DNA of 64,000 bases from Solirubrum koreensis (GTDB lineage Bacteria; Bacteroidota; Bacteroidia; Cytophagales; Hymenobacteraceae), in assembly GCF_039541855.1 (NCBI RefSeq), contig NZ_BAABHA010000002.1, positions 1 to 64,000 of the forward strand, written 5' to 3'. A program made the position numbers and the translations under genes. Of the stretch, positions 8,749 to 16,762 are shown piece by piece; position 1 is the stretch's first letter, and each line of letters starts with the position of its first letter. The notes beneath the pieces are model-generated. The model was not told the DNA's origin and did no database searches. It saw only the letters and a list, made by a program, of their open reading frames with translations.

Positions 8749-8812
8749 ATATTTATTGAAACAAAAAGCCCCGCTGGATTCGTCCAGCGGGGCTTTTTGT
8801 TTCAATAAATAT
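8749..8812. terminator. Bidirectional terminator between clpX and lpxB
   Basis: A perfect 30-bp inverted repeat (8749-8778 with 8783-8812) closes on a TTCG tetraloop. The GC-rich core is bordered by A5 and T5 tracts, so it works in both directions for the convergent genes clpX and lpxB. It begins 4 nt after the clpX stop and ends 6 nt before the lpxB stop. Confidence 0.95.
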
Positions 8813-8818
8813 TCCAGT

Positions 8819-9931
8819 CTATTTTTTCTGTAAGTAGCCTACCATCAGTTCAGCCGCTTTTTCGGCTGCGTTGCTGCGGCCCAGCTTCTCGCGGATTTCG
8901 GCGTAGCCCGCTTTTACCTTGCCGATGTATTCCTCGTTGTCGAGTACGCGCTGCAACTCTGTAACGAGGTTACGGGCGGTGAATTCGCCCTGGATCAGCT
9001 CCTTCACCACTTCGCGGCCGGCAATGAGGTTGACGAGCGAGATGAACGGCACCTTGATTACGGCCTTGCCGATGCGGTAAGAAATGGCGCTGGTGCGGTA
9101 GCACACCACCTGCGGCACGTCGAAGAGGGCGGTTTCGAGGGTAGCGGTGCCGCTGGTTACCAGAGCTGCCTTGGCATGGCGTAGCAGGTCGTAGGTCTGC
9201 TCGAAAATGATGCGCACGTTGTTACGCTCGAAGTGGGCGTAGTAGCCCGCATCGAGGTTTTTCACGCCGGCTACCACAAACTGGTAATCGAAGAATGGCG
9301 GCAGAATCCGCAGCATTTCGAAGAGCATTTCCTCGATTTCCTGCTTGCGGGAACCGGGCAGCACCGCAATAATGGGCTTGTCGGGGTCGAGGTTGTTGCG
9401 GTGGTGGAAGTCGTCGGTGGGTTCGTGCTCGTACACGGCATCGGCAGTGGGGTTGCCGATGTAGTCTACATCGTAGCCGAAACGCTGGTAGAACTCCTTC
9501 TCGAAAGGTAAGATGACGAACATCTTATCGACCAAAGCCTTGATTTTGTGCACGCGGCCTTGGTTCCAAGCCCAGATTTTGGGCGAGATGTAATAAAAAA
9601 CCTTCAGGCCTTTCTCCTTGGCAAACTTGGCCACGCGCATGTTAAAGCCGGCGTAGTCGACCAGAATCAGCACATCGGGCTGGTAGGCCAGCAAATCCTG
9701 CTGACATTCCTTCAGGAAGCCCCGAAACCGGAAGATGCTGGTGGCAGCCTCCACGAAACCCATAATGGCCATTTCTTGGTAATGGTGTACCAGCGTGCTG
9801 CCTTCGGCCTGCATCAGGTCGCCGCCCCAGCAGCGGAACTCGGCCTGGGTGTCTTGCTGCTTGAGGGCACGCATGAGCCGGGCGGCGTGGAAGTCTCCGG
9901 ACCGTTCGCCGGCAATGAGGTAGTATTTCAC
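8819..9931 (-). CDS. lpxB: Lipid-A-disaccharide synthase
   Basis: GT19 glycosyltransferase condensing UDP-diacylglucosamine with lipid X to form the lipid A disaccharide at the inner membrane. The 370-residue length is typical. Motifs seen are GERSGDFHAARL near the N-terminus, YYISPKIWAWNQGR, GNPTAD, LPGSRKQEIEEM and VTSGTATLETAL in the nucleotide-sugar binding C-terminal half. The start is GTG at 9931, as no ATG fits. The next gene upstream on the same strand is a pterin synthase homologue, separated by 92 bp with repeats. Confidence 0.96.
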   Translation of the reverse strand: MKYYLIAGERSGDFHAARLMRALKQQDTQAEFRCWGGDLMQAEGSTLVHHYQEMAIMGFVEAATSIFRFRGFLKECQQDLLAYQPDVLILVDYAGFNMRVAKFAKEKGLKVFYYISPKIWAWNQGRVHKIKALVDKMFVILPFEKEFYQRFGYDVDYIGNPTADAVYEHEPTDDFHHRNNLDPDKPIIAVLPGSRKQEIEEMLFEMLRILPPFFDYQFVVAGVKNLDAGYYAHFERNNVRIIFEQTYDLLRHAKAALVTSGTATLETALFDVPQVVCYRTSAISYRIGKAVIKVPFISLVNLIAGREVVKELIQGEFTARNLVTELQRVLDNEEYIGKVKAGYAEIREKLGRSNAAEKAAELMVGYLQKK

Positions 9932-9937
9932 GTGGTG

Positions 9938-10021
9938 GAATTCTGAATTATGAATTCTGAATTATAAATACCGGCCTCGCCGAGTGGCATGCGCAGCGTT
10001 TGGAATTCAGTATTCAGAATT
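9938..10021. repeat. Tandem 14-bp repeat and inverted repeat between lpxB and the PTPS gene
   Basis: Two head-to-tail copies of GAATTCTGAATTAT lie at 9938-9951 and 9952-9965. The segment 9939-9957 is also an inverted match (17 of 19) of 10003-10021, so the whole 92-bp spacer can fold into a long AT-rich stem with a 45-nt loop. It may be a terminator-like or small repetitive element. Confidence 0.6.
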
Positions 10022-10023
10022 GG

Positions 10024-10440
10024 TTACTCGCCGTAATATTCGACGAAGTTGCGAGGCGTTTCGTAAATCTTGACGCAATGGAGCTGCGCGGTGGTAATGG
10101 CCGGCAGTTCGCGCTGCAGAATTTCCCAGAAAGCCATCGATAGGTTCTCGGTGCTGGCCAGCTTGCCGGCCATGAAGGGCACGTCGAGATTGAGGTTCTT
10201 GTGGTCGACGTGGTCGACGATATGCTCGCGGATGAGCGTGCTGAGGGCTTTCAGATCGACCACAAAGCCGGTTTCGGGATCGGGCAAGCCCTTTACCGTT
10301 ACAATGAGGTCGTAATTATGGCCGTGCCAGTTGGCATTGGCACAAGGCCCGAACACTTCTTTGTTACGCTCGTCGCTCCACGCGGGGTTGTGCAACTTGT
10401 GCGCAGCGTTAAAGTGTTCCTGGCGGCTGATGTAAATCAT
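10024..10440 (-). CDS. 6-pyruvoyltetrahydropterin synthase / QueD family protein
   Basis: Zinc enzyme family acting on 7,8-dihydroneopterin triphosphate. The 138-residue protein has the zinc ligands His14 (FNAAHKLH), His39 and His41 (WHGHNY), the catalytic Cys33, VDHVDHKNLN and a C-terminal YETPRN carrying the substrate Glu. The Cys-to-HGH spacing is C-x5-HGH, as in eukaryotic-type PTPS (biopterin pathway), whereas QueD of queuosine synthesis usually has C-x3-HGH. The family is firm; the exact product (6-carboxy- or 6-pyruvoyl-tetrahydropterin) is open. No other que or pterin genes are next to it. Confidence 0.9.
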   Translation of the reverse strand: MIYISRQEHFNAAHKLHNPAWSDERNKEVFGPCANANWHGHNYDLIVTVKGLPDPETGFVVDLKALSTLIREHIVDHVDHKNLNLDVPFMAGKLASTENLSMAFWEILQRELPAITTAQLHCVKIYETPRNFVEYYGE

Positions 10441-10575
10441 GCTGTTGTTTGCTTGTCAACGGGCAGTTGCTGAAGCGCTGATTGGCTGGTTTGCAGTGAA
10501 GCCAAGCCATTTATAAAAAGCGGCCGCTTCTTGACTGTCTGCGGGTTAACGCATTCAATCGGCGGCCTTCGGCAA

Positions 10576-11577
10576 TTATCCCTTTTTCCGCAGCAAATAT
10601 ACAAAGAACGGTACGCCGAACAGGGCTGTGATAAGCCCCACAGGCAGGCCAGCCGGCGGCAGTAGCCAGCGCGCCAGCAAGTCGCAAGCCAGCAGGAAGG
10701 TACCACCGAGCAGGGCACAAAACGCTACGTTCAGCCGTCCGGTAACCCCCAGCAAACCACGCGTTACATGCGGCACAATAAGTCCCACAAAACCCAATGG
10801 CCCGCACAAAGCCACGACGCCCGCCGTAATTCCCGACGAGGCCAGTAGCAGCAGCCAACGCGTGCGGCCTACATCGAGCCCCAGCGTAGCAGCCCGCTCC
10901 TCGCCTAACAATAGCACGTCGAGATGCCGGCGCAGCAGCCAAGCAGCCACCATGCCCAGCAATACGGCCACGGCAGGACCACCCAGCAACGGCCAGCCGG
11001 CGCGTTCCAAACTGCCCAAGCCCCAGGAAAGCGCGGCCCGAAGTTGCGAATCGGTTTGAGCCCGAAACGTGATGAGGCCGCCCAGCGCATTGAGCAACGA
11101 CGACATGGCCACGCCCGCCAGCAACAACTGCGTGGGAATTAGCCGACCTTGCCGCGTACCAATTCCGATAACCAACAGCGTAGCTCCCACGGCCCCGGCC
11201 AGGCAACCGATGGGCACCACCCAGGGGGTAATGGCGCTGGCCGTGGGCAACAAAATATTCATGACCAGCGCCCCCAACGAAGCTCCGGAAGCAGTGCTGA
11301 GCAGGTACGGATCGGCCAGCGGGTTGTTTACCATGGCCTGCATGAGGTAGCCGCTCAGGGCCAGACCGCCACCGGCCAGCAACGCCAGCAGCAGCCGCGG
11401 CAAACGCAGTTCAATGAGCACGACGTGCACGGAATTGGTGGCGTCGTAATGGCGGAGGGCTTGCCAGAACGTGCTGTAATCGGCGCCGGCTACGCTGCCT
11501 ACGCGCAGCCCAACCAGCAGCAAAACGGCAGCGGTGAGGCCTAGCAACAGGAACAGGAGTGGCGCCCGGCTGCTCAT
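10576..11577 (-). CDS. FecCD/BtuC-type ABC transporter permease
   Basis: Inner-membrane permease of a vitamin B12, heme or siderophore importer, 333 residues with about ten hydrophobic segments. The family signature GPLGFVGLIVPHVTRGLLG, which contacts the ATPase, is present. Its ATG overlaps the stop of the upstream binding-protein gene by 4 bp, so the two form one transcription unit. No ATPase gene follows; the next gene downstream is the PTPS homologue after 135 bp. The substrate is inferred from the partner to be a cobalamin-like compound. Confidence 0.92.
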   Translation of the reverse strand: MSSRAPLLFLLLGLTAAVLLLVGLRVGSVAGADYSTFWQALRHYDATNSVHVVLIELRLPRLLLALLAGGGLALSGYLMQAMVNNPLADPYLLSTASGASLGALVMNILLPTASAITPWVVPIGCLAGAVGATLLVIGIGTRQGRLIPTQLLLAGVAMSSLLNALGGLITFRAQTDSQLRAALSWGLGSLERAGWPLLGGPAVAVLLGMVAAWLLRRHLDVLLLGEERAATLGLDVGRTRWLLLLASSGITAGVVALCGPLGFVGLIVPHVTRGLLGVTGRLNVAFCALLGGTFLLACDLLARWLLPPAGLPVGLITALFGVPFFVYLLRKKG

Positions 11578-12476
11578 GAGGCAGGGTGCAGCAAGCGGTA
11601 CAGTTCGCGCACCGACTCCACCACACGCGGGCTCGGCCGGTCCATTAAGTCGCCGGTTACCCGGAATACCCGGCGCGACTGGTACGCCCCGATACGACGC
11701 AGCTCGGGGTACATGCGGAAGAAGGTGCTGTCCATTTGCCCAAAGCGGCCACCGATGAGCACGTCGGGGTTCAGTTTAAGAATGTATTCGCGGCTGAGGA
11801 CCGGGTACGGCTGGGGGAAGTCTTCAGTAAGGGCGTTCAGCCCGCCCGCTAAGCGAATTTTATCGGTAAACACAGTATTGTGGCCGAATGCGTAAATGGG
11901 GTCGGGGGAAATAACGACCAAGGTGCGCGGGCGCGGGCCCGAGGTATCGGCGGCAATGGTGGCCAGCTGCTGCGCCAGAGAATCGGTGAGGTGCCGGGCT
12001 TGTGGCTCGCGGCCCAGCAGCCGCCCCAAGTCATTCAGGCCCCGGAAAATGTCCTGCACCTTCCGGTAGCGTTGGTAATACACCGGAATGCCGAGCTCCT
12101 GCAGCCGGGCCGCATCGGAGGGACTGGTGATGCCCTCCACGGTAAACACCACATCGGGGCGCAGGCTCACAAGCGTCTCAAAATCCAGCGGATAGCTGTT
12201 TACCACCGGCTTGCGGAGCACGGCGGCCGGGTAGTCGCATACCTGGGTGCGCCCCACAATGGTGGCGGTATCGGCCACGGCGTAGAGCATTTCAGTCATC
12301 GACGCGGCCAAGGACATGATGCGTTTGGGCGGCGCATTGAAGGTAACGCTGCGGCCGAGGTCGTCCTGCACGGTTACGACCCGAGGCGCCTGACTTTTCT
12401 GGGCCGAATCGGAGGATTGCGAGCAGGACCCAAGCAGCCCTAGCGCGCCGCATAGCAGAAAATAGAATCGTTGCAT
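11574..12476 (-). CDS. BtuF-like substrate-binding lipoprotein
   Basis: Periplasmic binding protein for an ABC importer, probably anchored to a membrane by the lipobox cysteine (LLGSC, Cys18). The 300-residue protein carries the class III binding-protein fold with features of the B12-binding BtuF group: an early MSLAASMTEMLYAV segment, VGRTQVCDYPA and RPDVVFTVEG. It overlaps the permease start by 4 bp. I chose the ATG at 12476 because a TACCTTTG -7 box lies only 6 nt upstream and overlaps the longer TTG-started frame; the mRNA would be nearly leaderless. Ligand specificity is inferred. Confidence 0.88.
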   Translation of the reverse strand: MQRFYFLLCGALGLLGSCSQSSDSAQKSQAPRVVTVQDDLGRSVTFNAPPKRIMSLAASMTEMLYAVADTATIVGRTQVCDYPAAVLRKPVVNSYPLDFETLVSLRPDVVFTVEGITSPSDAARLQELGIPVYYQRYRKVQDIFRGLNDLGRLLGREPQARHLTDSLAQQLATIAADTSGPRPRTLVVISPDPIYAFGHNTVFTDKIRLAGGLNALTEDFPQPYPVLSREYILKLNPDVLIGGRFGQMDSTFFRMYPELRRIGAYQSRRVFRVTGDLMDRPSPRVVESVRELYRLLHPAS

Positions 12477-12482
12477 GGCGGG

Positions 12483-12490
12483 CAAAGGTA
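12483..12490 (-). promoter_or_regulatory. -7 box for the btuF-like gene
   Basis: TACCTTTG on the minus strand (12490-12483) matches TAnnTTTG. The ATG at 12476 follows after 6 nt, so the transcript has almost no leader and no room for a cobalamin riboswitch. No -33 TTG is seen at 19-21 nt. Confidence 0.5.
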
Positions 12491-12621
12491 GAGGGCGGCC
12501 GGTAATGGCGCGGCTTGGCTACAATCGGCTTCTGAACCATAGCGGCTGCAAAAAAATACGCCTTGTGCACCGGCCACCGAGAAACTGCGTACTTCGCACC
12601 ACAGAACCCAACTCTGAGCAT

Positions 12622-13587
12622 ATGATAATCGTGACGGGCGCAGCGGGCTTTATTGGCAGCTGCATGGTGAGCCGGCTGAACGCCGATGGCTTTAACGACG
12701 TGGTGGTGGTCGACAACTTCTCGGAAGAGCGGAAGCTGATCAACCTGAAAGGCAAGCACCTGCGCGAGTACGTTGACCGCCACGAGTTTTTCGACTGGCT
12801 CGACCAGCACCACGAGCAGGTAGAGTTCATTTTTCACCTGGGGGCCCGCACCGATACCGCCGAGCAGGATAAAGCCATTTTCGACCTGCTGAACCTGAAT
12901 TACTCCAAGCAAATGTGGCAGGCCTGCGTGCGTTACCACATTCCGCTGGTGTATGCTTCCTCGGCCGCCACTTACGGCTCGGGCAGCCTGGGCTACTCCG
13001 ACGACGAAGTACTGCTGCCCCTGCTGCGCCCGCTCAACCCCTACGGCGACTCGAAAAACGACTTCGATAACTGGGCCGTGCAGCAGGAGGAGAAACCGTT
13101 TTTCTGGGCCGGACTGAAGTTTTTTAACGTGTACGGGCCGAACGAATACCATAAGGGCCGCATGGCCTCGGTGATATTCCACACCTTTCAGCAGGTACAG
13201 CGAACGGGCTCCATGGAGCTATTCCGCTCCCATAACCCCGATTTTGCCGACGGCGAGCAGAAGCGTGACTTTATTTACGTGCGCGACTTGGTAGATGTGT
13301 GCATGTTTCTGATGCACCACCGCCGCAACTCCGGCATTTACAATCTGGGCACCGGCGAGGCCCGCACTTTCCTCGATCTGGCCCTGAACACCTTTGCCGC
13401 GCTCGACAAAACAGCGGACATCAAGTTCAAGGACACACCCGAAGACATCCGCGACACCTACCAATATTTCACGCAGGCCGACATGCAGAAGCTGCGCAGC
13501 ATTGGTTACACCCGGCCGTTTACCCGTCTCGAAGACGGAATTGCCGAATACGTGCGCGACTTTTTAGTGCCGGGTGCGTATCTGTAG
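12622..13587 (+). CDS. hldD: ADP-L-glycero-D-manno-heptose 6-epimerase
   Basis: Short-chain (extended SDR) epimerase making ADP-L-glycero-heptose for the LPS inner core. The 321-residue protein starts MIIVTGAAGFIG with the nucleotide-binding glycines (6, 9, 12), and has YASSAATYG (111-119), the catalytic Tyr141 and Lys145 in NPYGDSKNDFD, and FFNVYGPNEYHKG, which is characteristic of HldD. The in-frame upstream ATG at 12475 adds 49 unrelated residues and overlaps the divergent btuF promoter, so it is rejected. With lpxB this is the second LPS gene in the area. Confidence 0.93.
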   Translation: MIIVTGAAGFIGSCMVSRLNADGFNDVVVVDNFSEERKLINLKGKHLREYVDRHEFFDWLDQHHEQVEFIFHLGARTDTAEQDKAIFDLLNLNYSKQMWQACVRYHIPLVYASSAATYGSGSLGYSDDEVLLPLLRPLNPYGDSKNDFDNWAVQQEEKPFFWAGLKFFNVYGPNEYHKGRMASVIFHTFQQVQRTGSMELFRSHNPDFADGEQKRDFIYVRDLVDVCMFLMHHRRNSGIYNLGTGEARTFLDLALNTFAALDKTADIKFKDTPEDIRDTYQYFTQADMQKLRSIGYTRPFTRLEDGIAEYVRDFLVPGAYL

Positions 13588-13692
13588 CCCGGATTAGCCG
13601 CCGAGCACCGCTTGAGGCTGGCATTGTCCGAAATTTTGTTTTTTACCGGACGAAAAGCCTCACCGGCCCGCGCAAGGGCCTTAGTGCCTTGT

Positions 13693-15093
13693 ATGACGCG
13701 CCGAAGCATCGTAATTATTGGGGGAGGAGTAGCGGGCAGCTTGCTGGCCCTGCACCTTACGCGCCTGCCCGGCGGCCCCTGGCCGCTCGATGTGGTGCTG
13801 GTGGAGCCCCGAGCTGCGCCCGGCCCCGGCACCGCTTACAGCACCGAGCGCCCCGAATGGCTGCTGAACGTGCGCAGTACCGGTCTGAGCGCCTTCAACG
13901 ACGAGCCGAACCACTTTGCCGACTGGCTCGCGGCCAACCACATTCCCACGTGCCCGCAGGGCTTTTGCCCGCGGCAGGTTTTCGGGCGCTATGTAAGCGA
14001 GCTAACCGCAGCGGTCCTGCAGCATCCCGCGCCGAATGGCGTGCGCGTGGAATGGCGCCAACAGCGCGCCATCGGTACGGACCTGAAGTTAGCTGACGGC
14101 GCTAGCGTGACCTTAGCCGATGGCACTTCGCTGCCAGCTGATGCCGTGGTGCTGGCCCTGGGAAATTTCCCCCCGGCTTCGCCTACCAAACCCGATACCG
14201 AGTACCGCAACCATCCGAACTATCACGGCAACCCATGGGCCCCCAACGCACTGCGCTCCATCGGTCCTAACGACTCGGTGTTGCTGATTGGGACGGGACT
14301 AACGGCGGTTGATGTGTTGATGGCGCTGCACACCGATGGCCACCGCGGGGCTATTACAGCCGTGTCGCGCCACGGGCACTGGCCTGTTACCCACCTGCAA
14401 GCACCGGCCCGCCCCTACCCCAATTATTATGCTACCGATGTAGCTCACCTGCGCAGCGTAACCCAAGTGCTGAGTGCGGTGCGCCGCCGTGTGGCATCGG
14501 CTGCCGCCGAAGGTTATGATTGGCGGTCGGTGCTGGACGCCCTACGCCCCGATTTAGGCCGGATTTGGGCCGCCTGGCCACTAGTGGAGCAACAACGGTT
14601 CATGCGGCATTTAGCGGCCATGTGGTCGGTGCGGCGCCACCGCAACCCACCGCAAAATGCCGCCACGCTAGCCGAGTTGCTCCAATCGGGCCGGCTTACA
14701 GTGCAGAAGGGTCGGGTACGCCACATCGAACCGCGCGGAGCCGAGGCCTTGGCGGTGCAGCTGCGCCACAACCACGACCACACCTGGCTCACCGCGAACC
14801 ACGTGGTGCTATGCACCGGCCCGCTCATGGATTATCAGCAACTCGCCGACCCACTGGTGGCCAGCCTGCGGCAATCCGGCCATCTGGTGCCGGATAACAT
14901 GCGTCTGGGTATTTGCACCGACGAGCACGGCGCCCTGTTAAACCAAACCGGCACGCCTTCAAACGTGCTCTTTACGCTGGGCCCAAGCATGCGCCCCATG
15001 TGGTTTGAATCGACGGCGGTGCCGGAGTTGCGGAACCAAGCCGCTACGCTGGCCGAGCTATTGGCGAATCGACTTACTACCTCCGCTGGTTAA
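13693..15093 (+). CDS. FAD/NAD(P)-binding protein of the NAD_binding_9 type
   Basis: A 466-residue flavoprotein-like oxidoreductase. The N-terminal dinucleotide fold reads SIVIIGGGVAGSLLALHL. The following GTAYSTERPEWLLNVRS segment is typical of the FAD/NAD(P)-binding family PF13454, and a second GTGLTAVDVLMAL glycine motif comes in the middle. Substrate and partners are unknown. The start ATG at 13693 is preferred over 13612 because it places the Rossmann strand at the N-terminus. It stands alone between hldD and a hairpin terminator. Confidence 0.8.
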   Translation: MTRRSIVIIGGGVAGSLLALHLTRLPGGPWPLDVVLVEPRAAPGPGTAYSTERPEWLLNVRSTGLSAFNDEPNHFADWLAANHIPTCPQGFCPRQVFGRYVSELTAAVLQHPAPNGVRVEWRQQRAIGTDLKLADGASVTLADGTSLPADAVVLALGNFPPASPTKPDTEYRNHPNYHGNPWAPNALRSIGPNDSVLLIGTGLTAVDVLMALHTDGHRGAITAVSRHGHWPVTHLQAPARPYPNYYATDVAHLRSVTQVLSAVRRRVASAAAEGYDWRSVLDALRPDLGRIWAAWPLVEQQRFMRHLAAMWSVRRHRNPPQNAATLAELLQSGRLTVQKGRVRHIEPRGAEALAVQLRHNHDHTWLTANHVVLCTGPLMDYQQLADPLVASLRQSGHLVPDNMRLGICTDEHGALLNQTGTPSNVLFTLGPSMRPMWFESTAVPELRNQAATLAELLANRLTTSAG

Positions 15094-15128
15094 TTCAGCT
15101 GGACACGGTATACGGTGCTTGAAAACGG

Positions 15129-15160
15129 CAACGGCAGCCGAAGCTGCCGTTGGGTTTATT
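15129..15160 (+). terminator. Hairpin terminator after the FAD protein
   Basis: A perfect 10-bp stem (15129-15138 with 15143-15152) with a CGAA loop is followed by GGTTTATT. It lies 36 nt after the stop at 15093 and about 20 nt from the convergent small gene. Confidence 0.7.
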
Positions 15161-15180
15161 CGTATGAAAATCGACGTGCA

Positions 15181-15417
15181 CTAAGCCGCCATGCCGGAGT
15201 AAAAGGGCCGGATTTCGGCCTCGGAAACACCTTCGGGCATGGAGCGGCGCAGGGCGCGCATGAGCAGGTACTTATATTTCTCAGCGTCGGCCAAAGCCGA
15301 TTCCACGGCGTGCAGGGCGTCATCATAGGTCACCACGGGCACTTGCTCGGCCTCTTCGCCCGTCGGATACGTCAGGTAAAGAACCGGTACGTTGAGGTAT
15401 TCAGCGGGAGTTTTCAT
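15181..15417 (-). CDS. Hypothetical protein, 78 residues
   Basis: Small acidic soluble protein starting MKTPAEYLNVPVLYLTYP; no family recognised. It has no signal peptide or membrane segment, and a helical middle (DDALHAVESALADAEKYK). A longer frame from 15480 adds 21 residues of low plausibility. It is convergent with the FAD protein. The coding assignment rests on codon use and protein-like composition only. Confidence 0.6.
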   Translation of the reverse strand: MKTPAEYLNVPVLYLTYPTGEEAEQVPVVTYDDALHAVESALADAEKYKYLLMRALRRSMPEGVSEAEIRPFYSGMAA

Positions 15418-15510
15418 CGGTTGCAGTCGTTGATGTTGTCGTTCTGATGTAGAACAGAAAACCACATGCCCGCATTCCATTTTCGCTACCTAAAACACAA
15501 AATAAAACCA

Positions 15511-15555
15511 CTGAAAATCAACTACTTACAATGAATTTAACTCGTTGATTTTCAG
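15511..15555 (-). terminator. Inverted repeat downstream of the MDR dehydrogenase
   Basis: CTGAAAATCAAC (15511-15522) and GTTGATTTTCAG (15544-15555) form a perfect 12-bp stem with a 21-nt loop, followed on the minus strand by TGGTTTTATTTTG. It lies 70 bp past the dehydrogenase stop and in front of the 78-residue gene. It may be a terminator or a binding site. Confidence 0.45.
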
Positions 15556-15624
15556 CCTCAAAAGCAGCAGACAGTGGCTTGCTATTTACTGCTTTTTTTG
15601 GCCGGCAAATCTTCTCCACTAGGC

Positions 15625-16623
15625 TTATATCTCGAGTACGAGCTTACCGAACTGCTCCCCATTATCCATGCGGCGCATGGCTTGCTCTCCTTCTGCCAGG
15701 GGCAGAACCGAATCGATAACGGGCAGCATACGGGTACGCTCTACCAGGGCCAGCAGTTCGGTGAAGTCTTGGGCAGTACCCATGGTGGAACCCAGCAGGC
15801 TGAGCTGCTTCCAGAAAACCCGGGCTGGCGGAACATTGGTCATGGCGCCGGCAGTACCGCCGTAAAACACAATGCGCCCACCAGGAGCCGCTGCTTCCAC
15901 CAGCTGCGCCACACCAGGCCCAGCGGCGCTGTCGATAATGACGTCGAATCCGCCGCCTACCTGCTTGGCTAGCTCAGTACCCCATTTTTCCTGCCGGTAG
16001 CTGATGCCGCCCCGCGCACCCAATTGCTGGGCCCGCTCTATTTTGTCGGGCGTGCCGGAGGTAACCCACACCTCGGCGCCCGCGGCCAGAGCCAGCTGCA
16101 TGGCCAGCAGAGCTACCCCGCCGCCAATGCCGCTAATAAGCACTTTCTCGCCGGCCTGCAGGCCTCCGCGGGTAAACAGCGCCCGGTAGGCCGTTACGCC
16201 GCCCAACGGGAGAGCCGCAGCCTGTGCCGGACTTAGGTGACCAGGATAAGCGTGCACGTTTGCGGCGGGCACGCACACGTACTCGGCGAAGGTACCGTCG
16301 CGGGGCAGGCCCAAAATATTGAAAGCACGGCCCTGGGCTTTGGGATTATTGCCCCAGTCGAAACCGGGGTCGATGAGAACGGGCTGGTTTTGCCAACGGT
16401 TTTCTACGCCTTCACCTACCGCAGCCACGGTACCGGCACCGTCGGAGCCCAGGGTGATGGGGAAACGCAGGCCGGCGTACTGCCCTTTTTGAATCCAGAC
16501 GTCGCGGTGGTTGAGCGCGGCTGCCTGCAATTTAATCAACACCTCCCCTGCTTGCGGCTGAGGTGTGGGCACGTCGCGCAACTGCAGGGGCTGGTCAATG
16601 CCATCGAGAACAAGTGCTTTCAT
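15625..16623 (-). CDS. Zinc-type alcohol dehydrogenase-like MDR oxidoreductase
   Basis: Medium-chain dehydrogenase/reductase of 332 residues from MKALVLDGI. It has a GroES-like N-terminal half (ALNHRDVWIQKGQYAG, GSDGAGTVAAVGEGV) and a Rossmann half with GIGGGVALLAMQLALAAGA. The structural-zinc cysteine cluster is not evident, so it is nearer the quinone oxidoreductase/YhdH-type members. The long in-frame extension to 16896 crosses the divergent MarR gene and is rejected. It is transcribed divergently from the MarR regulator with a shared 139-bp operator region, so it is a probable target of that regulator. Confidence 0.87.
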   Translation of the reverse strand: MKALVLDGIDQPLQLRDVPTPQPQAGEVLIKLQAAALNHRDVWIQKGQYAGLRFPITLGSDGAGTVAAVGEGVENRWQNQPVLIDPGFDWGNNPKAQGRAFNILGLPRDGTFAEYVCVPAANVHAYPGHLSPAQAAALPLGGVTAYRALFTRGGLQAGEKVLISGIGGGVALLAMQLALAAGAEVWVTSGTPDKIERAQQLGARGGISYRQEKWGTELAKQVGGGFDVIIDSAAGPGVAQLVEAAAPGGRIVFYGGTAGAMTNVPPARVFWKQLSLLGSTMGTAQDFTELLALVERTRMLPVIDSVLPLAEGEQAMRRMDNGEQFGKLVLEI

Positions 16624-16669
16624 AAACACAAAAAGCCGCTGTGGGCGGCCATTACGATTTTTTTCATTA

Positions 16670-16713
16670 GTAAACACACATACAGTAAACCCATTTACCA
16701 AAAGCACGTTTAC
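16670..16713. promoter_or_regulatory. GTAAA repeats, candidate MarR operator
   Basis: Between the divergent dehydrogenase and marR genes lies the palindrome GTAAACCCATTTAC (16685-16698). It is flanked by another GTAAAC (16670-16675) and an inverted GTTTAC (16708-16713). MarR proteins bind such short palindromes in divergent promoters, so this is a likely operator; no binding evidence exists. Confidence 0.5.
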
Positions 16714-16762
16714 GATTTTGCGGCCGCCATTTGGCACCGTAGCGCAACCTAGTAAAAATCCG

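Noticed and set aside
12477..12621. Cobalamin riboswitch upstream of the btuF-like gene
   Set aside because: The -7 box lies 6 nt before the ATG, and no B12-box-like sequence was seen in the short divergent spacer.
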